The notes under the pieces are model-generated. The model had not been told where the DNA came from, did not search any database, and saw only the letters and a program-made list of their open reading frames with translations. From the NCBI GenBank assembly GCA_030268105.1, contig BSDZ01000010.1, forward strand, positions 2,704,001 through 2,768,000: 64,000 nucleotides of DNA. Direction: 5' to 3'. The translations under genes were made by a program, and so were the position numbers. Below are positions 47,568 through 60,328 of this stretch, piece by piece; the first letter of the stretch is position 1; every line of letters begins with the position of its first letter. The DNA comes from Volvox africanus. Lineage: Eukaryota; Chlorophyta; Chlorophyceae; Chlamydomonadales; Volvocaceae.

Positions 47568-50500
47568 ATGCCAGCCATGGCAAATGACATGGAACCGCTT
47601 CTTTCTGCCTACCATTTTAACTATACGCAACGGCCACGCCGAGATAAAGCTTGGGCGCTAGCGTACTACCTTCTATTGCTTCTAACACTTGGATGGGCGC
47701 TGATAAGCGTGGTCCTGAGGTCAGTAATTTTACATCACCTTGCAGGTTATCGGCACTCTATCCTCTTTTTGGAGGAAAGGAATGCCTGTGGGTCCCCGCC
47801 ATAGCCTTTAATTGTAAAAGTATATGGCGGCCAGGACTTTCGTTTGTGGTGTTACTGATTGTGATTAGTATATTGGTTTGTCGTGCTTTGGCATGCTTAG
47901 TATTTTCCCTGGGCTTCGGTAGTCAGCTCAAATTGGTTGCTGTTTATGAACCCGCCTGACAGGGACCTCTTATTAGATTATCAATGCCTGTGAGCTTTAA
48001 CAAAAGTACACCGTCGCTTCTGTTAATTTGATGGGTATCAGCGGTTTGAACTCCTATAACGCCTTCATCCTAACCTCCCACGTGGCCCAGTGAAAACTGT
48101 CCGTAACGGCGCGAGTTGCGTAGGCGTGTAGCTGTGTACCTGCGATTGGTACATCCTTAAGGCTGAACTATTGGCCTATTGAAAGGTGCCCTTAGCGAGT
48201 TAGACGTTTTGGCGCGTTTGCCAGTCCCGCTCAGCGGGACGCTTGCTGGCTGTATAAATTGGCATGGCCGACGGGATCATGTCGATTAAGAGGAGATGTT
48301 TGTCGCGGTACTCTACATCTCTCTATTTACGAAACTCACTTACTCCGCATCACTTGCTCACTTACCAACCGGCAGGCCCCTTGTCCGGTCCCTCCTCACC
48401 CTCAGGCCTGAGCTATTGGCAATTTTTTCCACCACCGACTACCTGAACAACCCTAACTTATGCCCCATGGAGGTAACAGCACAGAATCCCGCACAATCAA
48501 CCGGTGCAGGGGCCTTGATTATACGGGCCGGGGCGAAGGCCCATGCGGTCATCGCGCCCATGTTGCGGCGTCGCACCACTGCCGAGTGGGCCTCAACAGC
48601 GCGTTTGGGCGACGTTGCTGTTGGGGCACCTGATGACCAGTACGGGCATCCGGATGAGGTCATCGTACGGAATACGCTGGGCCCACAGCGAATGCGTCCC
48701 AGCAGTAGTCAGCAATCTGAACGGCCAGTTGGCAACCTCCACGACCTCCAAACAATCATAAGGCGATTGGAATTGCCGAAAGAAACTTCCTCAGATCTTC
48801 ACTTAGAGGAAGGAGTACACTTGCACTCGTACACTGACTTGTCGTTCCGCGCTCTGGATGACTCGGATACGAATGATCTGAATCCGGACTCATACCTGGA
48901 TTCAGACGATGTGCCACAATCGCGCGTGGACCTTACGGCTATGGAAGGCAGCAGCGCATCGGACGACGGGCTGGTTCCGCGTGCACTGTTGAGCTTTGGC
49001 GGTTTGCTACTGCTGATCAGTCTCGGAGCGGCCGTGGTACTTGCGTTCCTGTTCTTGTTGGCCCTGCGACACAGCCCCTGGGCCCTAGTGCTGTTGGCAT
49101 GTGGGCTACAGGTGGGGGCGGCCTTAGCGTCCGCGGTGGTAGCCGTTAAGGCGGGTGAGTGAGTTGTGTGGGCTGCACTCCGGTTCTGCGCGCACGCTCG
49201 TCCTGCCCTCCTATGCCATGTAATAGCATTTATGAGGGGGTTACGGGGATTGGACAGGACGCGATGGGCCGCCTGGGGTTAGCCATGAAGTCCACGGACC
49301 GGGAGGAAATGCTCTCCCAGGGGAAAGGTTGTGGAGCTGGCGAAGGGCAAAGAAGTCAAGAGCCCGGCGTCCGGCTGTTAGGGACACTCGGGTGTTGGCA
49401 GCAAGGAGTGGAGGGAAGACGGCAAAATCTGTGTTCCAAGGGCAGGGCTGCAATGGAATGATGCGGAAAGGCCGGGCCCCAGGAGTTGCAGCCGCGGAAA
49501 CGCTGGGCGATATGGAAGGAGGATTCGGGGACGCGTGCGGTGACACGTGTTTGTCGACAACGTTTGCTCCGAAACCCAACCAAACCTTGTTGATCTGACC
49601 ACGGGCTTGCGAACCCGCACACATCTACCCTGCCTACTAGCATTGGGTCTGTGGTCTTAATCGGTGTCGCATTGCTGCACACATTGTCGCTGCTTTCAGG
49701 AAACAGCGGTCTTGCGTTGATGTTACTGCTGGTCGCCGCCGCTATTGCCGTATCCCTCTATTGCGGCCGGGAGGCGCTGGGGCTTGTGTCACGGCTGTTA
49801 GGGCTAGCGGCAGTCGTTCTACGGGACAACCCCCTGCTCCTGGGCCTGGTGGTGATACTTAAGATGGCGCTGGCGGGGGCTACTGTATTGCTGTTGGTGG
49901 CGGCGGCAGTGGTGTTGGTGGCGAAAGATCTGGTGCCTAACCCTCTCCGCGCCGGCAACACCGATTGCATGACACCGGCTGGGCAGCAGGTGATGTGTTG
50001 TTCGTTGGCGCCCTCCGCCGCACTTCCCGCCTACCTGCCCGCCGTCACCATCACACTGGCGTGGACCCTGCTGCTGCTGTTTGAGCTCAAGGTGTATGTG
50101 GTCAGCGGTGTGGTGGCGCAATGGTACTTCTCGCCGGCGGGGCACCTGGTCAGCGGAGGGTATTACCCAGCTGGGGAAGTCGGCGGTGGCCATGGTGGTG
50201 GTGGAGGCGGGATGTACGGGGCGGATGACGTCAGGGAAGGCGGCATTGCTGGAGATATCGGCGCAGTTGGCAGCGGCTGTGTGGTGCTGAGGGGCTGCGC
50301 CGGCTTCTCCTCATCGCGGGCTCTGGTGGCGTCTCTATGCCACGCGTTGGGTCCGTCGTTTGGGTCGCTTTGTGCAGCGAGTGGAGTACTCGGCACCACT
50401 GCCTATCTGAGGGCAATCGTGAACGGGTAGGGCGTGTGGATAAGGGGGTTAGGTATCCTGGCTCGAGCATCCAAGTGGAGAGGGGAGGCGAGCCGGGAAA

Positions 50501-52221
50501 AAAACTAAAGGAGGTTGTTAGCTGCATGGGCTGCGTTGTCCTGAGCCGTGGGGGCTTTCCAGCAGATCGCTCGATCAGACACCGGTCAGAAAAGGGGCGT
50601 ACGGAAAACGGGAACGATAGTAATCCTTATCGGCTGCACGGGCCCGCACGAGGATGCCAAATAAGGGGGTTGGGGTTGTCGACGGCGTCAGCAATTCAGG
50701 GTAGGTCGTGAGTATTTGATATCGTATGCATTTGCGTGATATTGAAAACCGGATATTACCTCTGCTGCGAGAAAGCGACAGCTTTGGTTGGTTCGACCTC
50801 GCTCACGCATTCGCTGGTTCGTCGGGACTATGGAATCTCTAAAGCTTCCTTTGTGTCTGTTTCCCCTCTTCCCCTGCCCCCCCCCCGCCCGTGCACAGCA
50901 CCATGGCTGGATCCCGCCGCAGTTCGGCACTCAAGTTTGGTCCAGACGCCTGCTGCTATAACGGCCTGCATGGATGTGCTGTTGGGTTGCGGAGCTTCTG
51001 CTGTTCGTGTGTGATGACAGTGTTGGAGCAGCTGACCAAGTTCGCGACCGTCCAGATGAGTATGTCGGGACTGGGCTTCTGGAGGGCCTCACAGGAGGCC
51101 GTGGCGCTCTTGAGGAGAAACTTTATGGACGCATATAGCATGTGGTGAGCTGGGAACGCGAGTCAGGGGAGGGAAGATAATGTAATGAAATGGGATGAAC
51201 AGCAGGAGTTTTGCTCGTGACATGCTTGGCTGAGATAGCAGGACGGGGACCTGGGACCTTCCCGCCCGTTGTGTTTCTCGCTCCTATGTACGTATGCAGC
51301 ATGGGCGAGGCTGCTGCTGCTTTCGCGCGGTCCCCTCCTAACTCCCCGGATTGTGTTAACCCGTCCTCGCCTCGTCCTCGCTTGCCCCTGATCGCCAGGT
51401 GGTACATGCCAATGGTGCTGCACTGCGGTGCGGCCGCCTTTGCTGCCACCTGGGGGTATGTCGCCTACTGGCTGCTAGCCCGCCAGTGCTGGCCAGCGCA
51501 ACTGACGCCCTCCGCACCGCTGAGCGCCTCTGCAGCGGCGACTCTGGGCGCCCTGGCTGCCGCCACCGCAGAGCTGGTGCTATCATTTGTGTGCTCAGTG
51601 CTGGTAAACATCTCAGACGCGCTCTTCATCTGCTTCGTGCTCGACCGCGACAGCGCTGCCGTCACTTGGCGAGATCTACATGGGGTGTTTGGGTCGCTGC
51701 CCTGTTGTACGGCCGCACGTGCCGCAGCGGAGGCCCACAACAGTATGCATCCTCAATATTACCATCATTGCGGCAGCACCGGCGGTTATGGCCATCACAA
51801 CGCCACACCGTCGCCGCCCGCACATTATTATGTACCGCCACCGGCGTCCACATACGGTGGACCTTACGCGACGTACAGCTACCAGGTACCGCCAGAATCG
51901 ATTGGGGCCGGACTGATGCAACTGGGGCATACGATCGGGTATGGGCAGCGGTATAACCGAGCGCAATACAGTGGCGGGCACGGCAGAGTTGGTGGATTCT
52001 GGGGCTGGTTGCGGAGCCCCAGTGGATCCGGATCCGGCCTGTACGGCATGCCTGTAGGTGGGAGCAGATACGACCGGCCGCAGTATCCACCGCCGGCAGT
52101 CTTATCCCCGCCGTATTCGGACCAGCGCTTTTCAATGCTCAGCCCCTCGCAGCTGGGCCCTTTGCCGGCGCCGCCGTACTTCGGGTCACCTCATCCCTCG
52201 GCGTGGCCAACACGACGTTAG
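47568..52221 (+). CDS. Choline-transporter-like (SLC44/CTL, PNS1-type) membrane protein
   Basis: The first exon (47568-47719, ATG) gives a cytosolic start, RPRRDKAWALAYY and a first helix. A large exon at about 48360-49154 encodes a polar loop and two helices. The exon from about 49646 encodes several helices, then LLFELKVYVVSGVVAQWYFS and later SLCHALGPSFGSLCAASG, the signature pair of the CTL/PNS1 family. The exon from about 50900 to 51147 holds LKFGPDACCYNGLHG-type sequence and FATVQMSMSGLGFWRASQEA, corresponding to the family's 'N.yAyi.iai.G..F..sa' segment. The last exon (51403-52221) has two more helices, LFICFVLDRD and a Tyr/Pro/Gly-rich tail. Family members are multi-pass plasma- or organelle-membrane proteins linked to choline. 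Exons between 47720 and 48360 are unclear, so the N-terminal loop is provisional. Confidence 0.8.
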
Positions 52222-54336
52222 GTGAAGTAACGCTCTTTCCAGGTGGCTGGCGGCTGGACGGCGTCACTCGTCACTTATAAAATAAGCCCGGCATTCGGTC
52301 ACGCTCTTTCTTTGGTGTGTTTCTCTCCTGCATTAGCTAACTTGGAACATGCCTGGGCCCTAACCGACTTTGTTGCCTGACGGGATCCGAGAGGCTGTTG
52401 TAATCATTGCCCAACATAAACCCCTGCTTAGTCTGGGGTGGGCGACGTGCGGTTGAGTGAGTTCGCGTGGGGGAGAAACGAAGCCATTAGTCGCGATTCC
52501 GTAATTAGATGATTTGCCGAAGGGTCATCTCGCCTTTTCGTGGAACGGTGAGCTCAGCCCGCGTCCCTTCGCTCAGCAGGGATTCGAGGGGGTACGTGAG
52601 TGGCTGGTGAAGGTAAAGGTGAAGGTAAAGCTATGGCATACGGTATTGCATATTGCGGTTAGGGGGCACCGGAGCATCGTGGCTCATTGGCGTTGAGTAC
52701 TACCCGATGCAAATGGGGTTCCCGGGACTGTCTGGGTCATTGGTTCTGATCGTGGGGCTGATCGGAACAAGAGGTCATGTGGCGTTAGGCGCTGGTACAG
52801 GAAATGGGGTGCTCCCTGGCATAGACTGGCCACTGTGGCGTCAGAGAGAGCTCCATTGAGTCATATCCTTCATCCCGAGTTGTCATGTCAGGGACAAAGC
52901 AGGACAGGGACTGGCTGTGCGTGGTTGCGTACGGAATATACCTTTCTCCAACGACCTCCGTAAGCTTTATGGAAGAGCATAAGCCTTAGGATTAGAGCAT
53001 CGTTCACTACGCTGTATGCTGTTAGGGCGGGTCATGCAGGCAGGGCCCTCCGTCCCACCTTGGTGGCCCCAATGCCCGGTGTACCGCTCCTCCTTGATGC
53101 TTGAGGGAATACCCTGGCTTGAGCGCATCCTCGCAGGTCAAACCAGGCTCCCTCTAGGTCCCGCTCACTATTAAGTCGCGGCAGTGCATTGCTAAACAAA
53201 ATGGCCATATGGGCATGTTATGTGTTTAGTAAGTTGTTGGGAGAGGGGGTGTCCTTATTAGATAGCTAATGTGGTGTGGTCACTGAGCAGGCGGATGCTC
53301 CAGGAGGCCAGGGATTTACGACACCATTGCAGCAAATGGATGGATGAGTGGCAGCTGATGTTCTTATGTTTTTGCCAAAGGTTGTTGCAATGTTTTTGCG
53401 TCTTAGATTGAAGCACAGATCGTCAAAACTAGGCTTGTTTGGTGAGGTTGTGGTAGGAGGGAAGATTGAAGCAGTTGGGATTCCTCCGGGCTAGTAAACC
53501 GGAGCAACATAGAAGCATATGAATATCCTTGGGAACGATGGCTGGCGAAGGAGCATTGCGACGTCGGCCCATAAGCACATTAACTTGATCCCATCTCCAT
53601 TCCTGGGAGCGTCTAGTGGGGCGAGGAACTCGATCAAGCATGCCAGTGTAAACCAGCCTCCCTCGCCATCAGCGTGCACTTTATGCAGTGCAACGTGCAA
53701 AATTTCTGTTCTATCCAAACGTTCCAAGCAGATGACTGCTCCATTTCACCACCACCACATCCTTCGAACTTCCGAGCCAACATTTAACTCCCGACCCTAC
53801 TTATAAAAACCTTTTTAATTCAGCAAGCATGCAGCATTTTTATAAGCAATTAAATAATGATAACATACAAAGCTAGATATATTAATAGAATTGTCTCACT
53901 CATCTGCATGGGCATGTCCTTAAGAATGTGAGAATCGAAAACTTTAATTTTTGATTATCATTTTGTAGGAGTGCACAATATTTCTAGAGAATAATTATAC
54001 AAGGCGTTAAAATACCGGCGAACCTCCAGTTCAAAACTACCAGAACTTCTTAAAACCGTTACGAGCTTAAAAGCGCTCTGCGTTTCATTATCTGCCACCT
54101 CCTATGTCACCTCGGTGCTGCCCGCCTTCTCCAACCGGCATTGATTGGCTCCACCCCCCACTCCACTCCTTGGATCATCGCATGCTCGTATATCGTCCAC
54201 AGAAAGAGGAAGGCGCCGTCTTTCGTTAGGAGGTTCCTTCCGCCTCACTCGACCGCTTCACGGCCGGTCTTGACTTCATATCGTCCTCTCCTAACTTTCA
54301 GATACGGTCCACCCACATGAAGGAGGTATCGCCCGA
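52222..54336. other. Intergenic region
   Basis: No gene recognised. Contains a small tandem AAGGTAAAGGTG repeat near 52609-52630 and an AT-rich tract at 53810-54020. Open frames at 53429-53806 are on opposite strands of the same stretch and carry no domain. Confidence 0.55.
52399..52403 (+). promoter_or_regulatory. Candidate TGTAA polyadenylation signal
   Basis: TGTAA about 180 bp downstream of the CTL-like gene's TAG. Confidence 0.4.
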
Positions 54337-56947
54337 TCACTTCATTTCCCCTAGGTCCCACCCCACTACCCGGAACCACTCCAAAAGTCGGCTAACTACC
54401 TGCTGGTGTTGCTCCATCTGCACGCACGGCTGGGAATCACTGACCCAAGGGTCGGTCACCATGGCCTCACCACCAGGCCTAGATACTGGAGTAGAAGCGG
54501 GTTGGGGGATCAAGGTGGTTGCAATGCCTGTCAGGAGTGCATGCCTCACTTCTGAGCTTCGTACGGCCAGCACACATAGCAGCTGCGGGGGCAGCGACGA
54601 CAAGAGGGTTTCCGGTTGGCGCCGAAGTGCAGCAGCCAGCAGCTTGCAACACCGCTGCGACGTCGCTCGATGGGCAACGCTTGCATCTGCATTCGTGTCT
54701 TCAACCCCACAACGCAGGCCCCATGGACCCATCTCACCGCCAACGTTCATACCGTCCACGCCCAACCCACATGTTCTGCAAGCAAATGTGTCCGCGATGG
54801 TGTTGCTGTTACCCCCATTGGGGGCAGGTCGTCCTTCCGCCCCCACTTCAGCCATTCGGCCCAGCCAGCGAGCCGCGGCCTCCTCGCCCCGCTCAGCCGC
54901 GCACACCATCAGGTCGGACCATATGTCCATCACAGCCGCTGCTCCACAGAGCTGCGCAAGAGTGGGTGCTTCGCACAACTCCTCCACCAGGAGCTGCCAT
55001 TTGGCCTCCTGGTGACTCTGCCCGGGCTCCTCACCCTCAGAATTTCCTGCGGCTTCGTGGGTCTTGCCGCGTCGGGAATCCACGCGTTCCCCTTCCTGAT
55101 GTCCCCATCCAGTCGTGCTTTGCCATGCTACGTCACCCCTCCCCTTCCCTTTCTCCTCCCTGGGTGCCCCCAAGTGCACATGGGCTGGTTGGACAGGAAC
55201 AAAGTCGATGTCCCAGGCCAGAGGGTCATGAGGCTTAGTCACCCTCAGCAGACCCGCATCACCTTGCCAGTCGCCACCGCAGGAGCTCTCCAGCTCGGCA
55301 TGCGGAGTGCCGTATAGTAGCTGACCCACCGCCAGAAGACATTGGAAGTCAGGACTGAAGAAGAATTCTGCCAGCCCTTTCGCGTCCGGAATGCCAGGTG
55401 GGGAGGCAGCGTCGGTTGTGGCATCCCAAGGGCGTTGGTCAGCTGCACGCGCCGCAGGCTTAAATATATTGTCGACACTGCCCTGCCAGACGGATGATCG
55501 GCCGGAAGCACCAGCGACTTCAGAAGACCCTGACGGCTCCGAGCTCTGCCGCCTCCTCAATGGGGCTCCGGCTCCGGCTTGTGTCGCCCTTGTAGGTGAT
55601 ACAGCTGCCACGGTTTCTTCCGTTGGATGGACAGACTCTACCTTCCCGTTCGGTGCGAATGGTCCTCCGAGCGCGCTCCAGACGACCTCCATCACCTGGA
55701 GCTCCGAAACCAGCAAGGGGTGCCGGGGCACCGCCACTAATAATACAGAAAATGCGGCGTCCAGAAAGGCCACGTCCAGGATGCCAATCGACGATTGGAT
55801 TGAAGGCACCCCGTTGCATCCCGGTGCCACACCATCCTGCTCACGCAGCCGCAACACTGAGCTGCCGGCACCAGCAAGTCCATTACTTCGCAAGCCTTCG
55901 TCCGAGTTACAGCTGCAGCCACAACCGCCGGTATGGAGGCCGTCCCAAGCGTTGAGACTGTCGGAGGGGAAGCTGCCGATGGCTTCCGGGGCCTGCACAT
56001 CGCATCTACCACGCATGCGGGCCTCGCGAAGTGCTGAGCGGCAAAAGGCCGCAATGATATTACTCGCAGCAATACGGCGTAATGCGGGCTCGGGCAATGC
56101 AGCTGCTGCGGCGAAGCAGCCATTCAGGAGCCGGACCAGCATCCCCCCGAGTGGGGAAGCAGTGCCGGGCGGGTCCTCCGTGGTTTCTCGCCGGAAGTCA
56201 TACCCATGTGTTGTTCCCTGCTGGTAATCCAAGGCGGACAGAGCTGCCCGGATTAAAATTGACGTAGTCGTATAAAATTTGAATTTGATGCGCTCTGTCA
56301 AGGAATGCAATATCATGTTGGCGAAGCGGCTGGTCATGAAGGCAGCAGGAGGTGTCCCGCAGGTTTGTCAAGGCGCTGCCCGGCGTCTGATGCAAGGCAA
56401 GCCAACAATACTAATTCACGGACCATGATCTACTTCTTAAAACAAAAGAAATCAGATGCATGACCCTTTGGGCGTCTAGTTGTTTGTTGCCGGGTAGGTG
56501 GCAGGCTGGCAGCAGCCGCCCGTATTTCACGAACCCCAACAAAGCCCACACAGCGTGTCATAGATGTAATGCTTATGCCCAAGGAATCCACGACGATGTT
56601 GCGCATTCGAGCACGTTAAGCACCAGGAATTGAGGCTTTCGGTGGCTGGTAAAGCCATAAGCATCGTGCTCCGTGAAGAGCTTTCCATAAAACATCCGTG
56701 AAGCCGCTGGTAGTTCGATCACAAAGTTATTCGTACCGACTGACTGCCAACTCCTGCAGTTGCACGACTGGACGGGACTAAGATTTGGTTGCTCAACTCC
56801 TCCTACCGGGGAGCGAAATTTGCGCCGTGATAGAAGTCCAGCGTGGCATAGCGCGAAAAGTTGTTGTAGGCTAAGGTATTCTGCTGCACATCCTTCTTCT
56901 AACAGCCATAGCCGGAAAGCTTCCGCGATAATCTGCATAGATAACAT
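54337..56947 (-). CDS. Hypothetical protein, about 750 residues
   Basis: Exon 1 starts at ATG 56947 (MLSMQIIAEAFRLWLLEEG…) and runs to about 56590. After one intron, a large terminal exon is open from about 56370 to the stop at 54337, at least 666 codons. The protein is rich in Ala, Leu and Gly with several helical segments (LAEFFFSPDFQCLLAVGQLL; LLVEELCEAPTLAQLCGAAA; LLAAALRRQPETLLSSLPPQ) and ends HQQVVSRLLEWFRVVGWDL. No signal peptide, membrane helix or catalytic motif is visible. It looks like an alpha-helical scaffold. I do not recognise the family. It is transcribed divergently from MED21. The open frames on the opposite strand are shadows of its codon bias. Confidence 0.6.
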
Positions 56948-57142
56948 TCAAAAATGCGTTCACTATGCCCATACAGCGAAATGTCATGTTTGGGGATAAA
57001 GGAGATAGACCAGACAACGGCCTTGTCGCCATGACCCAGTTGCGCGCCCATTGACAGTACGACAGGGCTGCGTCGTCATAGGGGTTACTGCACTTCACAC
57101 GACATCTTGGAATATTTGAGGGTTGAGCTTCAATTGTACAAT
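56948..57142. promoter_or_regulatory. Putative bidirectional promoter
   Basis: Only 195 bp separate the ATG of the minus-strand hypothetical gene (56947) from the ATG of MED21 (57143). Both 5' UTRs and core promoters must fit here, implying shared regulation. No clear TATA box is seen. Confidence 0.5.
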
Positions 57143-57574
57143 ATGTCGAGCGATCTGCTGACAGAAGTACAGCGTCTATTGAGGGATATGAACGATCAAT
57201 TTGCAGTTGTTATAGAACAACTTGTTCAGATAGCTCCACCGGTATCCATAGAAATTGATAACGGCCAACTCGTTGCAGAGGAGCCATCATCAACGTCCCA
57301 GGCTGAGCTACAATCGAAAGCGGTTGAGCTTTCAAAGGGAATCGCGCAGCGCTTCAAGGATATCAACTCCGTCATCGACAAGCTGCCTGAAGTATATGAG
57401 CCACCAGAAAGTCAAGACAGTCGGATAAGCGCGTTGCTCCACGAGCACCATGCACTACGGAAGGAACTTGGGGTAATTATGCAGGAAGCGGAGCGTAAAC
57501 TTGAGGAAATCCACGGTTGCTACGAGGTCATTTCACAGCACACACTGCGCCAGGCAGGGAAAATGGGCTCTTAA
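57143..57574 (+). CDS. MED21: Mediator complex subunit 21
   Basis: Single-exon gene of 143 residues, nearly the length of human MED21 (144). MED21 pairs with MED7 in the Mediator middle module and links transcription factors to RNA polymerase II. The sequence starts MSSDLLTEVQRLLRDMNDQF, has the conserved 'QIAPPVSIE' region, then ELQSKAVELSKGIAQRFKDI and INSVIDKLPE, followed by the second long helix (LHEHHALRKELGVIMQEAER…). Helical heptads agree with its coiled-coil fold. The ATG at 57143 is chosen because the family begins here; the open frame extends 12 codons upstream without another ATG. The absence of introns is notable among its multi-exon neighbours. Confidence 0.88.
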   Translation: MSSDLLTEVQRLLRDMNDQFAVVIEQLVQIAPPVSIEIDNGQLVAEEPSSTSQAELQSKAVELSKGIAQRFKDINSVIDKLPEVYEPPESQDSRISALLHEHHALRKELGVIMQEAERKLEEIHGCYEVISQHTLRQAGKMGS

Positions 57575-57675
57575 ATCACATGGTGTGACGGCTCGAGGAA
57601 CGTGGGGTTGGGCACTTGAGTGCGTAACGGTGACAGTCAAATCCAGGAGTGCGCCAGGTTACCCAATTGCAGGTT

Positions 57676-57680
57676 TGTAA
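57676..57680 (+). promoter_or_regulatory. Candidate TGTAA polyadenylation signal for MED21
   Basis: TGTAA about 100 bp after the MED21 stop codon. Confidence 0.5.
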
Positions 57681-60328
57681 TACTTTATGAAAATTTCGTC
57701 AGTCAAGGGATAAGAAGAAGAGAGACCGAGGTTGGGGAATTACGCGCCCTAGTAGGAATGCGGAAGCCACACAGAGGAAGCGAACATGAACATGATATGT
57801 AGTATGTGAGGATGCAGGGATGGCCATACGCCAGGGGGGGAACCCAGGTGTGTATTACCCGAGATTGCGACTTCTATCCGTCTTCTTCGTGTACGAGTGG
57901 CCGCTGCGAGACGCCAGCCTAAGAGAGAGACCCGCTCCAAAAGTATGCATGTTTGCGCATGCAGCTTGGTGTAGGTTGCAGATGGAGTGGATTATCTAGT
58001 AGACATGGGAGCGGCGCCAGCCAACACCCCTAGCCACTGTTGTTGCTTGCAAGGCATTGTCTCCATTCCAAAGGCTTGCGGCAGGTGGTTTAGGCACTGT
58101 AACTTACCTGTTCACTGTTGATAGGTACGCTGTTAGGAGCAGTTGTCCCTTTGGCAAATGATTACAGTGGTCTTTAGGCTGGTATCAATGAGAGCTCTTA
58201 AGACACACTTGTGCCTTAATACACCCTGACACATGTCAACCCCGTGAATCGTAGTCATATTTAGATCGGGAACATGTTTTGCGTGTGTTACTGTTACGGT
58301 ACGGTCAACTTCGCACTTGACTAGTCAGTACATTCCCAAGGATCCAACATCAGAGGGACCCCACGCACTCCGACAACCAGCTCCTGGCTAGATCAGCTGT
58401 TTTTGTGCTGCGTGAAAGTCCGTACCTCCAGCAGTAAGAACTCAAATCCCCAATCGCCACCATCCAGCAATTAAATAAACATAGCAAGCACATCCCGTAG
58501 CGATGGATAAGGATTACGGCCGACACTGGCCACCATGACAAGAAACGCGCGCGACACCATGCAACCGATAATATTTGTTGACGAAGGACCACTTAGATTT
58601 TACACCGCGATGTGGCACACCAAGACCGTCACTTGCGAATGGCACAGTAAGCTCCTACGGCCGCAGCGTGTTTCCCCCTTTCATGGTCAGTAATACCATC
58701 CATATATTTGTCGGTATCAATGCAACTATCATACATAACCTATGTACCATTAACCAGCATAGGGTGAAAGCGAAATTCCCCATACGCGCACGAAGTGTAC
58801 AGTGGACGCGCGGCTAACCTTATACAAACCAAGCAGGTGGTGGTGTTCAAGATAACTTATTTCCGCCTATCCTCGTGCTATGCCGTTGCCCGTGCGGGCA
58901 GGCGCTTTCTAGTGCAAAACACATTATTGGGTGTCATCATCTCGGTTACGCAGCTGATGAAGATCTTGTTACGATCAGGAAATAACTCTGTCCACCTACC
59001 CAACCAGCATCCAACCATAACTATACGATGCATACCTAACGATTACCTCACCTGCTCCTTGTCAGTACATCAGCTTCTTACCGGACTTAATGCCGTTACC
59101 ATGAAGGGCCACAGAAGGGAAGAAAACGGGTAATTTCTCAAGGGCACACGACCAGGGCGACATGACACCGACTGACTGCCGCCTTCTAACCAACGTGACC
59201 ATGGAAACGCAACCTTACCGGCTAACACAATGCCACATGCATGTTTAGAAAACAAAGCGAACAGGACGACACAACCACAGGGATGACACAAGCACGCACA
59301 CGTCCACCTCAGGCATTATGGCGGCCGTGCTGCTGGCGCGCCTACCTAGCCTCTGAGACCCAACTCCACTCCCAGCATCGGTGGCGGAGCCTGACAACGA
59401 CCCCGGACAGCCAGAGTTAATTTGTACAATGCCATCCATTTAAGCAAACACATTTCCTCTGTTCTCTGTCCCACTGCCAGCAGCAGCAGCAGCCCGTCAG
59501 TAGTTTATGTGATCGTTGTGGCCATTTGTGCCACCTCACCTCACCTCACCTGCCTCCGGCCGCCCCCGGCCGGCAACTTGGATATGTATGCACAGTTCAT
59601 ACGCTCCAGCACCAGCAAACAGGTTGCCGCACATGCTGCCGGAACATTTCGGAACAATACCATCCGCCCTGAACTTATTCACGAGGCTGAGAGACCTTGC
59701 AGCACTGCAATCGCCAAATAACATCAACATGAAGTCAAATTACTGCCAAATGATGTCAATGGCTCCAACTGCTCCGTGCCATTGCTGCAACCACGGCAAT
59801 ATACCTTCTTCAGTGCCCCCTCCTCCCCTGGGGGGGCCGGCCCTGTCCCGAGCTCCGGAATGCATCGGGGTTAAGAGCCCCTGGGACGCAGCCGCCGAGT
59901 GAGCGCGGCCTGAAATCCCCCGCACCTTCAGGCGACCTGTGGGGACTTCGCTAAGGAGCCGTGCCGCGAACTTACACACTTGCGCCGTTGCGGACCCCAT
60001 ACTTGAGGCAGCACCCGTGCCATTCCGGGGGGCTGCGGGAGGTTCGTTATGCGCTGCCTGCCGCGTAGAGCCTCTGCTTGCCTTCAAGCTGATGCATCAC
60101 CGTCACGCACCGTCGTTTTCCGCCATTCTTTTAGCAACGCTTCAACTCCATCACTGCGCCCACCAACCCCTGCACTTGACGGCTTGCTTCGCCCTCAGCT
60201 CCACCGCACAGAGGCCGCCACCGGCGGGGCTGCTGCCACAGGGGCCAACAGCCTGACACCCCAGGCACAACGGCGCCTACGTCGGTCTCACTGGGAGAAG
60301 CGCCAATCAGCACCTGGTCGAGTGCACA
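57681..60328. other. Intergenic region between convergent genes
   Basis: No gene recognised. Short open frames occur on both strands; 59740-60087 (minus) is Ala/Gly/Arg-rich and could be 3' UTR of the cyclic-nucleotide-binding gene. A short run of CTCACCTCAC repeats lies near 59533. Confidence 0.5.

Noticed and set aside
54519..56227. Plus-strand frames of up to 278 codons
   Set aside because: They lie opposite one unbroken 666-codon minus-strand exon and have no domains; antisense artefacts of codon bias.
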